From Parus major (lineage: Eukaryota > Chordata > Aves > Passeriformes > Paridae): DNA of 64,000 bases. The first letter of the stretch is position 1, and each line of letters starts with the position of its first letter. The stretch is taken from the NCBI RefSeq assembly GCF_001522545.3, contig NC_031792.1, forward strand, positions 776,050 through 840,049, written 5' to 3'. The notes beneath the pieces are model-generated. The model ran no database searches, was not told the origin of the DNA, and saw nothing but the letters and a program-made list of their open reading frames with translations. A program made the position numbers and the translations under genes. This document shows, piece by piece, positions 63,561 through 64,000 of this stretch.

Positions 63561-64000
63561 GCAGAGTTTTGGAAATGTATTAGCACACAGGAAGAAATCT
63601 GTGACAGCAGGAGATGCATCAGGAATGCTGCTGTGGAACAGAGCTCCGATGGAGACCATCCCTGAGAGCAGAGGGGCCACGAGACATTGACTTGACTTGC
63701 CAGGTTTCATTGGAAAGGCCTGGCTCAAACATCAAGACAAGTCTCTAAAAAGCTGCCAGGATATTACAACAAGCAGGTTTTGAAAGTGTTATACAAAGTT
63801 CCCTGAATTGTCATTTTGCTCTAATTCAGTCGTGACCTAAAAATGCAAGTGACAGGGAAAAATAGTGCATTTCAGGTACAGAGTGTGCAGTCGGAGGCAG
63901 GTTTGAATTACTGGATTATAAAATAACAAAGCTCAGAAATAAGGAAATTTAGAAGCTGCTGTGCATGAAATGACGTGTTGAGAACACTCTGTACGTTGGG

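Overview
The window is vertebrate nuclear DNA, almost certainly from a bird. The gene order BUD13-ZPR1-APOA5-APOA4-APOC3-APOA1-SIK3 is the conserved apolipoprotein cluster of amniotes (human 11q23). The scattered repeats are fragments of CR1, the main avian LINE. The apolipoprotein A-I reading frame is close to chicken, genes are compact and exons GC-rich, as on an avian microchromosome. Species cannot be told from the sequence. All exon limits below were read by eye from splice signals, reading phase and remembered protein families; no alignment was run.

Layout: 1-3.1 kb is gene-free, with AT-rich blocks that look like conserved non-coding elements. 3.1-8.8 kb is BUD13 (minus), interrupted by a 620-base assembly gap in its repeat-coding exon. 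9.0-12.7 kb is ZPR1 (minus, 14 exons). 12.8-14.5 kb is APOA5 (minus), whose 3' end lies inside the ZPR1 promoter. 15.6-17.15 kb is APOA4 (minus). 18.2-18.9 kb is APOC3 (plus, the only gene on this strand). 19.26-20.8 kb is APOA1 (minus). From 21.86 kb to the right edge lies SIK3 (minus): 23 coding exons are in the window, and the first exon (start codon and glycine loop) lies beyond 64 kb. The last 8.8 kb is SIK3 intron 1.

Function: APOA1, APOA4, APOA5 and APOC3 encode secreted amphipathic-helix lipid-binding proteins that control HDL formation and triglyceride clearance. Each has a TATA-like box with a nuclear-receptor-like motif about 60-70 bp upstream. BUD13 is a spliceosomal RES-complex protein, ZPR1 a zinc-finger protein that binds eEF1A, and SIK3 an LKB1-activated kinase that controls CRTC/HDAC signalling, metabolism and sleep need.

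For a second look: a (TG)10 tract that forms part of the 3' splice site of the SIK3 exon homologous to the mouse Sleepy exon; a U12-type intron in ZPR1; the APOA5 poly(A) signal 5 bases after its stop and about 0.1 kb from the ZPR1 start codon; tandem GC-box/CArG repeats at the BUD13 promoter; and an exon-like open frame inside a SIK3 intron. I found no convincing wholly new multi-gene system.
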